Positions 1 through 8,540 of a DNA stretch of 64,000 bases are shown in pieces (within the stretch, counting starts at the first letter, position 1; every line of letters starts with the position of its first letter). Made by a program: the position numbers and the translations under genes. Origin of the DNA: Streptomyces antarcticus (GTDB taxonomy: Bacteria > Actinomycetota > Actinomycetes > Streptomycetales > Streptomycetaceae); NCBI RefSeq assembly GCF_026627255.1, contig NZ_JAPNLM010000017.1, forward strand, positions 124,001-188,000, in the 5' to 3' direction. Under the pieces are notes generated by a model that saw only the letters and a list, made by a program, of their open reading frames with translations, searched no databases and had not been told where the DNA came from.

Positions 1-338
1 GCGAGCCGATCCTCAAGTCCGAGGCCACCGTCATCCGGCGCACCGGCGCCGCCACCGACGACCCCAAGGTCTCGCAGTTCCTGCGCCGCCTGCAGGGCGT
101 CCTGGTGGCCCGCAGCTACGTGATGATGGACTACGACTGCCGCGCCGAGCACCTGGAGCGCGCGGTCGCCCTCACCCCGGGCCTGGAGTCGCCCACGATC
201 TCCCCGCTGCACAACGAGGGCTGGGTCGCCGTCCGCGCGATGGTCCCCGCCAAGGAAGCCCAGCGGATCATGGACGACCTGTACGAACTCGGCGCGCGCG
301 CGATCCTCACCACCTCGATCCACGCCTGCCGGCTCTGA
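1..338 (+). CDS. hisG: ATP phosphoribosyltransferase, C-terminal part (5' end outside window)
   Basis: Reading from base 3, the frame encodes the C-terminal regulatory domain of long-form HisG, the first enzyme of histidine synthesis, which joins ATP and PRPP. The part seen runs from EPILKSEATVI through LQGVLVARSYVMMDYDC to the final ITTSIHACRL-like end; the phrases ATPGLESPTISPL-type (here LTPGLESPTISPLHNEGW) and AVRAMVPAKEAQRIMDDLYELGA are typical of the histidine-binding ACT-like domain that gives feedback inhibition. The catalytic part lies upstream of the window. The next gene begins 47 bases downstream on the same strand and may be cotranscribed. Confidence 0.93.
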   Translation, partial: EPILKSEATVIRRTGAATDDPKVSQFLRRLQGVLVARSYVMMDYDCRAEHLERAVALTPGLESPTISPLHNEGWVAVRAMVPAKEAQRIMDDLYELGARAILTTSIHACRL

Positions 339-385
339 CGCCCGCCGTCCCCGCCGCGACCCTCCTCCCAGAACCGAGCAGAACC

Positions 386-850
386 ATGGCCGAGTCCGCC
401 GCCCAGCCCGTCACGCCCGCCCTGCCGGTGACCTTCCGGCCGACCCGCACCCGGGCCGTCCTGCTGGGTGTCGGGATCGCCATGTTCGCCACCATCACGG
501 CGATCGCGCTGCTCCTGGAGAACCTCAACCCGGGGGAGCGGGTCAGCTTCGTCTTCACCGCGGTCCTGCTGACCTCCGTCCTGGTCCTGCTCAGCCGGCC
601 CAAGGTCGTGGCGGACGAGGCCGGGGTCACCGTGGTGAACCTCACCACCTCCCGCCGCCTGGACTGGGCGCAGATCCTGCGCGTCAACCTCCGCCCCGGC
701 GACCCGTGGGTGTTCCTGGACCTCAGCGACGGCACCAGCCTCCCGGTCCTCGGCATCCAGCCCGGGGTCGCCAAGGCGCAGGCGATCGGCGACGCACGCG
801 CCCTGCGCGCCCTCGTCGAGACCCGCGGAACCGGCGCGGCCGAGCGCTGA
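386..850 (+). CDS. PH-domain-like small membrane protein
   Basis: A 154-residue protein with two hydrophobic segments (about residues 26-45 and 52-70), followed by a soluble part of mixed beta character (VVADEAGVTVVNLTTSRRLDWAQI ... LSDGTSLPVLGIQ) typical of the bacterial PH-like domains often found just after hisG in Streptomyces. The domain probably faces the cytoplasm. No catalytic motif is visible and the function is unknown. The ATG start at 386 has only a weak ribosome site (GAGCAGAA); coupling to hisG translation is possible. Domain assignment rests on pattern and genomic position, not on a search. Confidence 0.75.
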   Translation: MAESAAQPVTPALPVTFRPTRTRAVLLGVGIAMFATITAIALLLENLNPGERVSFVFTAVLLTSVLVLLSRPKVVADEAGVTVVNLTTSRRLDWAQILRVNLRPGDPWVFLDLSDGTSLPVLGIQPGVAKAQAIGDARALRALVETRGTGAAER

Positions 851-878
851 GCCCGCCCAAGCTCGTGGCCGCGTACCG

Positions 879-906
879 TTGCGGCCGCGATCTCAATGAC
901 TACCCT
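879..906 (+). promoter_or_regulatory. Possible sigma-70-type promoter for the CNNM leader
   Basis: TTGCGG at 879-884 and TACCCT at 901-906 are separated by 16 bases, a fair match to the vegetative consensus. It would start a transcript near 912 and so leave a leader of about 140 bases before the first CNNM-like gene. Only the spacing and hexamers support it. Confidence 0.35.
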
Positions 907-911
907 GGTTG

Positions 912-1050
912 GCGGGGCGCGGTCGTGCGCCCTCCCACCGGCCCCGGACCCCGTGGCCCGCGGGCACCTGCGACTTGAGGAGTGACTCCCTCCAGCAATG
1001 GACGGATCGTCCGGTAGTACACGCGCCGCCCTCCCCCCGGAGGCGGCGGC
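912..1050 (+). promoter_or_regulatory. Structured 5' leader with the Shine-Dalgarno held in a hairpin
   Basis: The bases before the ATG at 1051 fold into a hairpin: GCCGCC (1025-1030) plus TCC (1032-1034) pair with GGA (1039-1041) plus GGCGGC (1042-1047), with one bulged C and a CCCC loop. The 3' arm contains GGAGG, the ribosome-binding site, 7 bases from the ATG. A second small hairpin GGAG-TGA-CTCC lies just upstream at about 979-989. The arrangement suggests control of translation by opening or closing this hairpin. I could not match it to a known riboswitch class. Confidence 0.45.
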
Positions 1051-2568
1051 ATGACCATCCCGCTACTCCTGCTCGTGGCGGCTTTCGTTCTGATCCTCGC
1101 GAACGGTTTCTTCGTGGCAGCCGAGTTCGGCCTCGTCACCGTCGAGAAGCCCGAGGCCGAACGCGCCGCAGCCGAAGGTGACCGCCGTGCCCGCACGGTC
1201 GTCAAGGCCCTGCGGGAGCTGTCCTTCCAGCTCTCCGGGACCCAGCTCGGCATCACCATCACCTCCCTCGTGGTCGGCATGCTCGCCCAGCCCGCCCTCG
1301 CCGCACTGCTGGCCGGGCCGCTCGCCGCGACCGGCCTCCCCGCGGGAGCCGTCTCCGGCGTCGCCGTCGTCGTCGGCATGCTGCTCGCCTCCGCCGTCCA
1401 GATGGTCGTCGGCGAGCTCGTACCGAAGAACTGGGCGGTCTCCCGGCCGCTCCAGGTGGCCCGCTTCGTCGCCGGCCCGCAGCACGCCTTCTCCCGCGTC
1501 TTCCGGCCCGTCATCGCGGGCCTCAACGCCGTCGCCAACCGCCTGGTGCGCGCGCTCGGCGTGGAACCGACCGACGAGATGGCCTCGGCCCGCACCCCCG
1601 GCGAACTGGTCTCCCTGGTCCGCCATTCGGCCCAGGCCGGCGCCCTGGAACAGGACACCGCCGACCTCTTCGTACGGACCCTCTCGCTGGGCGGGCTCAC
1701 GGCCCAGCACGTCATGACCCCCCGGGTGAAGGTCAGCGCCCTCCAGCACACGGCGACCGCCGCCGACGTCCTCAACCTGACCCGCGCCACCGGCCTGTCC
1801 CGCTTCCCGGTCTACCGGGACCGCATCGACGAGATCACCGGCGTGGTCCACCTCAAGGACGCCCTCGCCGTGCCCGAGTCCGAGCGCGGCCGCACCTCCG
1901 TGAGCCGGATCTGCGTCGCCCCGCTGCTGGTGCCCGGCTCCCTGCCGGTGCAGCCGCTGCTGGAGCGGCTGCGCAGCGAGCAGCCCATGGCCGTGGTCGT
2001 CGACGAGTACGGCGGCACGGCCGGCGTGGTCACCCTGGAGGACATCGTGGAGGAACTCGTCGGCGAGGTCCGCGACGAGCACGACCTCGCGGAGGACGAC
2101 AACCCCGAGCTGACCGCCGTGGCCGCCGAGGACGGCCGCCCCGCCTGGGAGGCCGACGGCAGCTGCCGGGTGCAGGCCCTGCGCCGGATAGGCCTCGACG
2201 TGCCCGAGGGCCCGTACGAGACCGTCGCCGGCCTCGTCGCCGACCTGCTCGGCCGCATCCCCGCCCCCGGGGACCGCGCGGAGCTCCCGGGCTGGCGGCT
2301 GTCCGTCCGCCGGGTGCGCCGCAACCGCGCCGAACGGGTGCGGCTGGTCCGCCTCACGGCGGTCCCCGCGGCCGGTCCGCCGGGGTCCCCGTCAGGTGCC
2401 CCGTCCGGGTCCGAGTCCGGGGCCCCGTCCGGGACCCGCCGTAGCGCCGCCCGTCCGGCGGGCGCCGCGTCCGGGGTCGGTTCCGGCCGCTGCGACGCAC
2501 CGAACCCGCAACCGAACCCGCAGCCGACTCCGCAGCCGGCCGCCGAGCTGGAAGGTGCCGTCCGGTGA
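1051..2568 (+). CDS. CNNM/CorC (HlyC/CorC) family membrane protein with CBS pair
   Basis: A 505-residue protein. The first ~190 residues form the DUF21 transmembrane domain (start MTIPLLLLVAAFVLILANGFF, with the family signature FVAAEFGLV and later VGELVPKNWAV). A tandem CBS domain follows (about 215-335, with VMTPRVKVSAL and VVDEYGGTAGVVTLEDIVEELVGEV), then a CorC_HlyC domain (about 350-430). The last ~65 residues are a low-complexity Gly/Ser/Pro tail with PNPQPNPQPTPQP, unusual for the family and absent from its partner. Such proteins are linked to magnesium or other cation efflux. It is translationally coupled to the next gene through a GTGA overlap; its own SD is sequestered (see leader). 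Confidence 0.9.
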   Translation: MTIPLLLLVAAFVLILANGFFVAAEFGLVTVEKPEAERAAAEGDRRARTVVKALRELSFQLSGTQLGITITSLVVGMLAQPALAALLAGPLAATGLPAGAVSGVAVVVGMLLASAVQMVVGELVPKNWAVSRPLQVARFVAGPQHAFSRVFRPVIAGLNAVANRLVRALGVEPTDEMASARTPGELVSLVRHSAQAGALEQDTADLFVRTLSLGGLTAQHVMTPRVKVSALQHTATAADVLNLTRATGLSRFPVYRDRIDEITGVVHLKDALAVPESERGRTSVSRICVAPLLVPGSLPVQPLLERLRSEQPMAVVVDEYGGTAGVVTLEDIVEELVGEVRDEHDLAEDDNPELTAVAAEDGRPAWEADGSCRVQALRRIGLDVPEGPYETVAGLVADLLGRIPAPGDRAELPGWRLSVRRVRRNRAERVRLVRLTAVPAAGPPGSPSGAPSGSESGAPSGTRRSAARPAGAASGVGSGRCDAPNPQPNPQPTPQPAAELEGAVR

Positions 2569-3641
2569 ACGCCCTCCAACTGCTCTTCGCGCTGCTGCTG
2601 GTGCTCGCGAACGGCTTCTTCGTCGGCGCCGAGTTCGCACTCGTCTCCGTACGGCGCAGCCAGATCGAGCCGCTCGCGGCCGCCTCCACGAGGGCCCGCC
2701 AGGTGCTGTACGGCCTGGAGAACCTGCCGCGCATGATGGCCGCCGCGCAGTTCGGCATCACCATGTGCTCGCTCACCCTCGGCGCGGTCGCCGAGCCGAC
2801 CGTGGCCAGACTGCTCGAGCCGGTCTTCCACGCCGTCCACGTGCCCGAGGGCCTGATCCACCCCCTCGGCTACGTGCTCGCGCTCGCCGCCGTGGTCTTC
2901 CTGCACCTGGTCATCGGCGAGATGGTTCCCAAGAACCTCGCCATGGCCGCGCCGGAGCGGACCGCCCTGTGGTTCAGCCCCGGCCTGGTGGCCTTCGCCC
3001 GCCTGTGCGGGCCGGTCACCGCCGCGCTCGGCGCCTGCTCCACGCTGGTCCTGCGGCTCTTCAAGGTCGAGCCCAAGGACGAGGTGGAGGCGGTCTACAA
3101 CCGGGCCCAGCTCGGCCGGCTCGTCGAGGACTCCCGGCAGGCCGGGCTCCTGGACCCCGGCGAGCAGGAGCGCCTGGAGGACGCGCTGGAACTGGGCAGC
3201 CGCCCCGTCGCCGACGTCCTCCTCGCGCGGGAGCGGATCGTGACCGTCGCCCCGTCGGTGACCCCGCGGCAGATCGAGCAGCTGACGGTGCGCACCGGCT
3301 ACTCCCGCTTCCCCGTCCGCTCCGACAGCGGCGCCTTCATGGGCTACCTGCACGTCAAGGACGTACTGGACCTGGAGGACCGGGAGCGGGCCGTCCCGCA
3401 GCGGGTGTGGCGCCGGATGACCACCGTGTGCTCCACCCTCCCGCTCGACGACGTCCTCAGCGTCATGCGCCGGGACGCCACCCACCTGGCCCAGGTCGCC
3501 GACCCCGGCGGCCGGGTGCTGGGCCTGGTCGCCATGGAGGACGTACTGGAGATGCTGGTCGGAGAGGTACGGGACCCCGCGCACCGCACGGCCCCGCCGG
3601 CCCGCCGCGGCTCCCGCCGCGAGGAGGCCCTGGCGAGCTGA
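2565..3641 (+). CDS. Second CNNM/CorC family membrane protein
   Basis: A 358-residue paralogue of the preceding gene, starting at a GTG that overlaps its stop by 4 bases. It has the DUF21 membrane domain (FFVGAEFALVSVRRSQIEPL, VIGEMVPKNLAMA) and a CBS pair (from about 205: TGYSRFPVRSDSG, then GLVAMEDVLEMLVGEV). It lacks the C-terminal CorC_HlyC domain, so it is the short form. Paired long and short CNNM-like genes are common in actinomycetes and the two may form a heterodimer; that is inference. A strong stem-loop follows at 3646. Confidence 0.9.
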   Translation: MNALQLLFALLLVLANGFFVGAEFALVSVRRSQIEPLAAASTRARQVLYGLENLPRMMAAAQFGITMCSLTLGAVAEPTVARLLEPVFHAVHVPEGLIHPLGYVLALAAVVFLHLVIGEMVPKNLAMAAPERTALWFSPGLVAFARLCGPVTAALGACSTLVLRLFKVEPKDEVEAVYNRAQLGRLVEDSRQAGLLDPGEQERLEDALELGSRPVADVLLARERIVTVAPSVTPRQIEQLTVRTGYSRFPVRSDSGAFMGYLHVKDVLDLEDRERAVPQRVWRRMTTVCSTLPLDDVLSVMRRDATHLAQVADPGGRVLGLVAMEDVLEMLVGEVRDPAHRTAPPARRGSRREEALAS

Positions 3642-3645
3642 CACC

Positions 3646-3685
3646 GGCCCGGGTCCGGCCCCCGCCCGGGGCCCGGACCCGGGCC
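3646..3685. terminator. Stem-loop between convergent genes
   Basis: GGCCCGGGTCCGGCCCC (3646-3662) pairs with GGGGCC-GGACCCGGGCC (3668-3685, one bulged C) across a short loop. It lies between the end of the CNNM pair and the end of the opposite AAA gene, so it can end transcripts from both sides. No T-run follows, as is usual in Streptomyces. Confidence 0.65.
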
Positions 3686-3727
3686 GTGCGCGTGACGCCC
3701 GCGGGGCCCGGACCCGGGCCGTGCGCG
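3668..3727. repeat. 25-bp direct repeat in the intergenic stem region
   Basis: The 25-base segment at 3668-3692 (GGGGCCCGGACCCGGGCC followed by GTGCGCG) recurs exactly at 3703-3727. The repeat copies the 3' arm of the terminator, so the 5' arm can pair with either copy. Confidence 0.8.
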
Positions 3728-3740
3728 CGCCCTCCGAGGT

Positions 3741-5684
3741 CTACAGCGGATCCGGGCGGTCCTGGGGGCCGCGGCCGGAGAGGACCTCCCCGTACGCCTG
3801 CATCAGGTCCGGCAGCCGCAGCGTCGACAGGTCGTCCCGCGACGGGTCGCCCGCGAAGCCCGCCAGCCGCAGGTCCCGGTAGGCGCAGCTCTTCTCGTAC
3901 AGGGTGCGCAGGAACCGGCCGTTGCCGAGCTCGTCGATCCACCCCTGCTCGACCACGTGCCCGCTGATGCTGCGCAGTTCCTCCAGTGCCTCGTCGTCCC
4001 AGCGGTCCCCGTTCGCGTCCGCCAGCACCCCGCCGATCGCGGTCAGTTCCGGCGGCCGGTAGCTCGGGAAGTCGACCCGGGTGGTGAACCGCGAGGACAG
4101 CCCCGGATTGGCCGACAGCAGCCGGTCCATCCCGGCCGGATAGCCCGCGAGGATCACCACCAGGTGGTCGCGGTTGTCCTCGGCCCGCTTCAGCAGCACC
4201 TGGAGGGCCTCGTCCCCGTACGCGTCGCCCTTGCTGTAGCCCGAATTGGAGAGGCTGTACGCCTCGTCGACGAACAGCACCCCGCCGATCGCGGAATCGA
4301 TCAGCTCGTTCGCCTTCACCGCGGTCTGCCCCAGGAACTCGCCCACCAGGTCGGCCCGCTGGGCCTCCACCAGGTGGTCCCCGCCGAGCAGCCCGAGCGC
4401 GTAGAAGACCCGGCCCAGGATCCGCGCCACCGTCGTCTTGCCCGTGCCGGAGGGGCCCGAGAAGACGAAGTGCCGCTTCGGCGGCTGCACCGGCAGCCCC
4501 TGACCGGCCCGCAGCCGCGCCATGTGCAGCTGCGCGGAGAGCGCCTTCACCTGCCGTTTGACGGGATCCAGGCCCACCATCCGCTCCAGCTCCGCCAGCG
4601 CCTCGGCCAGCGCCTCCGGATCGGCCGGCCCGGCCGGCAGCCCCTCGGGCGCGCCCTGCGGCGGCACCGGCACCTTGCGCCGCGCGCCCTCCGCCCGGCC
4701 CGCCGGAGGCCCGGGCTGCGCCAGCGGTCCGGGCGGCAGCGGCCCGGGCGCCGGCGGTCCGGGTTCCGCCTGATCGTCCGGCGCGATGTCCTGGACGGGC
4801 CCGCCGCCGCCGAGCGCCACCGCCGCGAAGTCCCCGCCGACCGGGGACGGGCCGTGCCCGGCGTAGCCCCCGTAACCGGAGTGGCCCGCGAGCCCCGCGA
4901 GACCTGCCATGCCGTCGGAGTCGTCGCCGTCCTCGATCGCGGTCAGCCGGGCCGCCGTGTCCATGAACGACGGATCGACCCGGTGCACCGCCCGGTACAG
5001 CGGCAGAGCCGCCGCGCTGCGCCCGGTTCCCTCGTGCGCCCGCGCCAGCCAGTACCGCAGCTCCTTGCGCTGCGGCTGCTCGCTGCGGCACCGCATCAGC
5101 GCCGCCGACAGCATCGGCTCCGCCTGCCCGTACATCTCGAGGCGGACCCGGGCCATCCCGCCGAACAGACCCGCCTCGATGCCCAGCAGCGGATCGTCCA
5201 CCAGCGGTTCCGTGTGCCGCACCAGCTGCTCCCAGTCCTTGACCAGGTAGGCCCGGCAGGCGTGCAGGAAGCGCACCTGCGCGTCGGTGTCCACCGGCGG
5301 CAGGGCGGCCAGCGCCTGGTCCAGCTCCGGCACGTGGCGGCCGTCCAGCCAGTGGGAGGCGTGGGCCAGCAGCAGGTCCCGCCGGCTCTCCAGTACCGGC
5401 TGCACCCACCAGCCCAGCCAGTACCAGGAGTTCAGCGTCCGCCGGTGCCGGGCGCGCTGCTCGCCGAAGCGGTCGCGGTGCGCGTACATGCGCAATAACG
5501 CGTTGGTGGTGTCCACCCGCAGCGCGTGCAGGCCGAGCCAGGCGTCGGCCATCGCGGGATCGAGGCGTACGGCCGCCCGGAACTCCTCCTCGGCCTGCGG
5601 GTACGCGCCCATGGTGCAGGCGTCGACCCCCCGCAGCCAGGCGAGTTCGGCCGGGGCGTGCGTGCCCGGCGTGCCGAAATCCAT
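3741..5684 (-). CDS. TPR-AAA+ ATPase, CbxX/EccA-like
   Basis: A 647-residue protein. The N-terminal ~300 residues are helical TPR-like repeats (LAWLRGVDACTMGAYPQAEEEFRAA); a Gly/Pro-rich linker follows (about 320-375); the C-terminal AAA+ module has Walker A FSGPSGTGKTT (about 408-418), Walker B GGVLFVDEAYSL (about 466-477) and an arginine-finger region NPGLSSRFTTRVDFPSY (about 525). This is the CbxX/CfqX-SpoVK class also seen in EccA of type VII secretion. No ESX genes are nearby, so an ESX role is not supported here. ATG at 5684 was chosen because GGGGGA lies just upstream; longer reading is possible to 5987 but has unlikely composition. Confidence 0.85.
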   Translation of the reverse strand: MDFGTPGTHAPAELAWLRGVDACTMGAYPQAEEEFRAAVRLDPAMADAWLGLHALRVDTTNALLRMYAHRDRFGEQRARHRRTLNSWYWLGWWVQPVLESRRDLLLAHASHWLDGRHVPELDQALAALPPVDTDAQVRFLHACRAYLVKDWEQLVRHTEPLVDDPLLGIEAGLFGGMARVRLEMYGQAEPMLSAALMRCRSEQPQRKELRYWLARAHEGTGRSAAALPLYRAVHRVDPSFMDTAARLTAIEDGDDSDGMAGLAGLAGHSGYGGYAGHGPSPVGGDFAAVALGGGGPVQDIAPDDQAEPGPPAPGPLPPGPLAQPGPPAGRAEGARRKVPVPPQGAPEGLPAGPADPEALAEALAELERMVGLDPVKRQVKALSAQLHMARLRAGQGLPVQPPKRHFVFSGPSGTGKTTVARILGRVFYALGLLGGDHLVEAQRADLVGEFLGQTAVKANELIDSAIGGVLFVDEAYSLSNSGYSKGDAYGDEALQVLLKRAEDNRDHLVVILAGYPAGMDRLLSANPGLSSRFTTRVDFPSYRPPELTAIGGVLADANGDRWDDEALEELRSISGHVVEQGWIDELGNGRFLRTLYEKSCAYRDLRLAGFAGDPSRDDLSTLRLPDLMQAYGEVLSGRGPQDRPDPL

Positions 5685-6063
5685 CAGGTCCCCCACAAGC
5701 CTGCCCCCGTGGTGCGCGGCAACCCTCGTGTCTCGCACGCGAGTTGCCTGTTGCGCCGATGAAATCAGGGCTGCATCGTACCTGCGGTTCCGCACCATAC
5801 GTAGGGCGCGGCGGTCCCGGTTCGGGCGGGCGCTCCGGGCCTGTGCGGTGACTGAGGGTGAGGGACTGGTGGGCAGTCGCCCCGCGTGGCGCCGGTGCGC
5901 GACCCGTGCGCGGGCGCGGCGAAGCCCCCGATCACGGGGGAACAATCGGGGGCTCCGTGTCCGCGGAGGCCACCAAGGGCCCCGCATTGAGAACGTAAGG
6001 CCGGTGCGGTATCCGGGTCAAGACGGTCCGTGACCGCAGCCGCGGGACGGATTCCAGGGCGGC
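5685..6063. other. Intergenic region with a terminator-type hairpin
   Basis: Between the start of the AAA gene and the end of the kinase gene (both on the minus strand). It should hold the AAA promoter, which I cannot place with confidence, and the perfect hairpin at 5923-5954 described separately. I see no gene in it. Confidence 0.6.
5923..5954. terminator. 10-bp perfect hairpin, probable terminator
   Basis: AGCCCCCGAT (5923-5932) pairs exactly with ATCGGGGGCT (5945-5954) around a 12-base loop. It sits 110 bases beyond the stop of the minus-strand kinase gene and upstream of the AAA gene, so it most likely ends the kinase transcript. Confidence 0.6.
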
Positions 6064-6735
6064 TCAGGCCCGGGGGAGCCCCTCACCCTCGGTGAGGGAA
6101 GGGGGCGTTCGTGCTATCGCAGTGGCCCCACAAGACCACTCGTATCCCGTACCGCACTGGCGTACCAGGGTGTCGGCGTAGGGGCGCGAAGGGTCGTCCG
6201 AGAAGTGCGCGCGCTCCGCGCGCTCCCATCCGTCCCAGAAGTCGGAAAGTTCACCACCGTCCCGGTTTCGCCCGCGCCCCCAGGACTGCGCCCGGGGCGT
6301 TTCCATCCAGAGCAGCCGCGCCAGACGCGGGCGAAGCGCCCGCCGCCCGGCCCCGACCCCCTCGACCAGGACCACCGGCGCCGGCTCCAGCACCCGGAGC
6401 GGACCGAAGGCGCGTTCGACCCAGTCGTACGGAGCCCAGTGCGCGGGCCGCCCGGCGGCGAGCGGCTCCAGCACCTGCGCGCGCAGCCGGTCCTCCCAGC
6501 CGAACAGCTCCTCGTGGGTGGCGACATCGTCCAGGTGCAGCACGGGCGCACCGCCCAGCGCGGCGGCCAGCCGCCCGGCGAAGGTGCTCTTCCCGGAACC
6601 GGCGTGCCCGTCGATCCCGACGAGCCGCACCGGGCCCAGGGACGGCGGCAGCGCGGCGAGCTCCCGCGCGAGCGGTTCGAGCGGCGCGAAGGGCTCGCGC
6701 GGTTCGAGTGACGGACCTGACGGGTAGGGCTCCAC
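6064..6735 (-). CDS. P-loop nucleoside/uridine kinase-like protein
   Basis: A 223-residue protein read from a GTG at 6735. After a short N-terminal stretch rich in Pro/Glu it has a clear P-loop GIDGHAGSGKSTFA (about residues 41-54), then HLDDVATHEELFGWEDRL (substrate lid/base-binding region of uridine kinase-like enzymes) and VVLVEGVGAGRRALRPRL. The family phosphorylates nucleosides or related small molecules, but the true substrate is not evident. The gene is single. The start is uncertain because no strong ribosome site is visible; the frame is open further upstream but into low-quality sequence. Confidence 0.75.
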   Translation of the reverse strand: MEPYPSGPSLEPREPFAPLEPLARELAALPPSLGPVRLVGIDGHAGSGKSTFAGRLAAALGGAPVLHLDDVATHEELFGWEDRLRAQVLEPLAAGRPAHWAPYDWVERAFGPLRVLEPAPVVLVEGVGAGRRALRPRLARLLWMETPRAQSWGRGRNRDGGELSDFWDGWERAERAHFSDDPSRPYADTLVRQCGTGYEWSCGATAIARTPPSLTEGEGLPRA

Positions 6736-6859
6736 GGAGTCCAGCCTACGGCCGGACCGGTCGTCCCTCCCGACACGGGGACGCGGCTTCGGCGTGCGGC
6801 CACCGGGAACTGGAAGGGTGGAGCCACCGAAGCCCGACCACCCCTGGGGGAACCTCGCG

Positions 6860-8221
6860 ATGACCGCACCCACACCGCGCAGGGCCGTACTCGTCGCCGC
6901 ACTCGCGGTCGCCACCGCGGCCACCGCCGCCACCGTCTCCGGCGGCAGCGCCTCGGCGGCCGCCCCGTCGGCCCCCCGCGGGCCGGCCCGTACCGTCGAC
7001 AACCGCTTCTGGCACTCGTACGAGCACTGGCGGGCCGGCATCCACCAGGGCACCACCGCCGTCGACGGCGCCCGTCCGGGCCTGGAGATCGGTGCGGCGG
7101 TCGGCCGTACCGAGTACGCCGACCCGCACACCGGGAGGAAGAGCACCTGGGAGTACGCGACCTGGACCTCCCCGGTACACCGCTCGACGGTGCCCGCCAC
7201 CGAGGCCATCGCCTCCTGGAACGCCCGCACCCCCGCCGGCACCTGGATCCAGGTCGAACTGCGCGGCACCTACACCGACGGCGCCGCCACCCCCTGGTAC
7301 GTCATGGGCCGCTGGGCCTCCGGCGAACGCGACATCCGCCGCACCTCGGTCGACGGCCAGACCGACGGCAGGTCGACCGTCTGGACCGACACCCTCGCCG
7401 TCGACGCCCCCGCGAGCGGACTGCGCATCGCCGACTGGCGGCTGCGCCTGACCCTGTACCGCACGCCCGGCGCCGACCGGGGGCCCACGGTCTGGCTGGC
7501 CGGCGCGATGGTCTCCGACGTCCCGGACCGCTTCACCGTACCCGCGGCCGCCCCCTCCGGCCGGGCCCACGAGCTGAAGGTCCCGCGCTACTCGCAGGAG
7601 ACCCACACCGGCCGGTACCCCCAGTACGACAACGGCGGCGAGGCCTGGTGCAGTCCCACCTCCTCGCAGATGATCATCGAGTTCTGGGGCGGCCGGGCCA
7701 GTGCCTCGGCGCTGAACTGGGTCGACCCGAAGTTCTCCGACCCGCAGGTCTGCCACGCCGCCCGTTCCACGTACGACGCCGCCTACAAGGGCTGCGGCAA
7801 CTGGCCCTTCAATGCCGCCTACGCCGCCACCTACCGAGGCCTGGCGGGAGTCGTCACCCGGCTCGGCTCCCTCACGGAACTGGAGACCCTGGTCCGGGCG
7901 GGCATCCCGGCCATCACCTCCCAGTCCTTCCTGCCCGGGGAGCTCACCGGCGCGGGCTACGGCACGGCCGGCCACCTGATGACCGTCGTCGGCTTCACCG
8001 CGGCGGGCGACGTGGTCGCCAACGACCCGAACTCACCGGACAACCCGTCCGTCCGCCGGGTCTACGAGCGCCGGGAGTGGGAGAACATCTGGCTCCGCAC
8101 CAAGCGATACGACGCGAACGGCAAGGTCAGAAGCGGTACGGGTGGTGTCTGCTACGTCTACTGTCCCGCCAGGCCGTCGCCGAACCAGCTCCGCGCACTG
8201 CAGGCGCTCGGCCTGGTATGA
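6860..8221 (+). CDS. Secreted C39-like (peptidase_C39_2) protein
   Basis: A 453-residue exported protein. Residues 1-~36 are a signal peptide (TPRRAVL, then an Ala/Val-rich core, with ASAAAPS as likely cleavage site). The middle 200 residues carry Trp-rich beta sequence without a motif I recognise. The C-terminal part is a papain-fold C39-like domain with candidate catalytic Cys in GGEAWCSPTSSQM (about 262-274) and His in AGHLMTVVGF, followed by ANDPNS. It may be a cysteine peptidase or bacteriocin-like processing domain acting outside the cell. The ATG at 6860 follows GGGGGAAC. Nested inverted repeats lie upstream (6785-6834). Confidence 0.8.
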   Translation: MTAPTPRRAVLVAALAVATAATAATVSGGSASAAAPSAPRGPARTVDNRFWHSYEHWRAGIHQGTTAVDGARPGLEIGAAVGRTEYADPHTGRKSTWEYATWTSPVHRSTVPATEAIASWNARTPAGTWIQVELRGTYTDGAATPWYVMGRWASGERDIRRTSVDGQTDGRSTVWTDTLAVDAPASGLRIADWRLRLTLYRTPGADRGPTVWLAGAMVSDVPDRFTVPAAAPSGRAHELKVPRYSQETHTGRYPQYDNGGEAWCSPTSSQMIIEFWGGRASASALNWVDPKFSDPQVCHAARSTYDAAYKGCGNWPFNAAYAATYRGLAGVVTRLGSLTELETLVRAGIPAITSQSFLPGELTGAGYGTAGHLMTVVGFTAAGDVVANDPNSPDNPSVRRVYERREWENIWLRTKRYDANGKVRSGTGGVCYVYCPARPSPNQLRALQALGLV

Positions 8222-8540
8222 GCGGGTACGGCCACGCGCCCGTCCCCGCCAGTACGTACGGTGGGTGAGCGTGGCCGCCGATGTCGTCAGGCCGAAGTCG
8301 TCCACGAGGGCCAGGCCGTCTTCGAGGAGGCCGGCGCCAACCGCCGCGGTCATTCCGGATCCATCGTTGGTCACCGCACGGGAGCTTGGCGCCATGCCCC
8401 CAGGCTGGACGAGGAGCTCCCCCGCCGATCCGGTCGTGGGGCCCGGACTTCGAGGAGACGGTGAAGACGGTGCCCAGGAGGCGGGTGCAGGAGACGTGAC
8501 CGCGGGTGAGCGGGCGAAGACTGCCGTACAGGGCCCGCCC
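8222..8540. other. Spacer, no gene supported
   Basis: About 320 bases between the C39-like gene and the DUF429 gene. Both strands are partly open; a minus-strand frame here gives a plausible short stretch (LLEDGLALVDDFGL) but has no start or continuation that would make it a gene, so it may be a remnant or chance. A GTG at 8496 after AGGAG could extend the DUF429 protein by 15 residues. Confidence 0.5.

Noticed and set aside
912..1050. M-box (Mg) riboswitch
   Set aside because: The conserved M-box core could not be found by eye; only the SD hairpin is supported.
3741..5684. Part of a type VII secretion locus
   Set aside because: EccA-like architecture, but no EccB-E, EsxA/B or mycosin gene is present.
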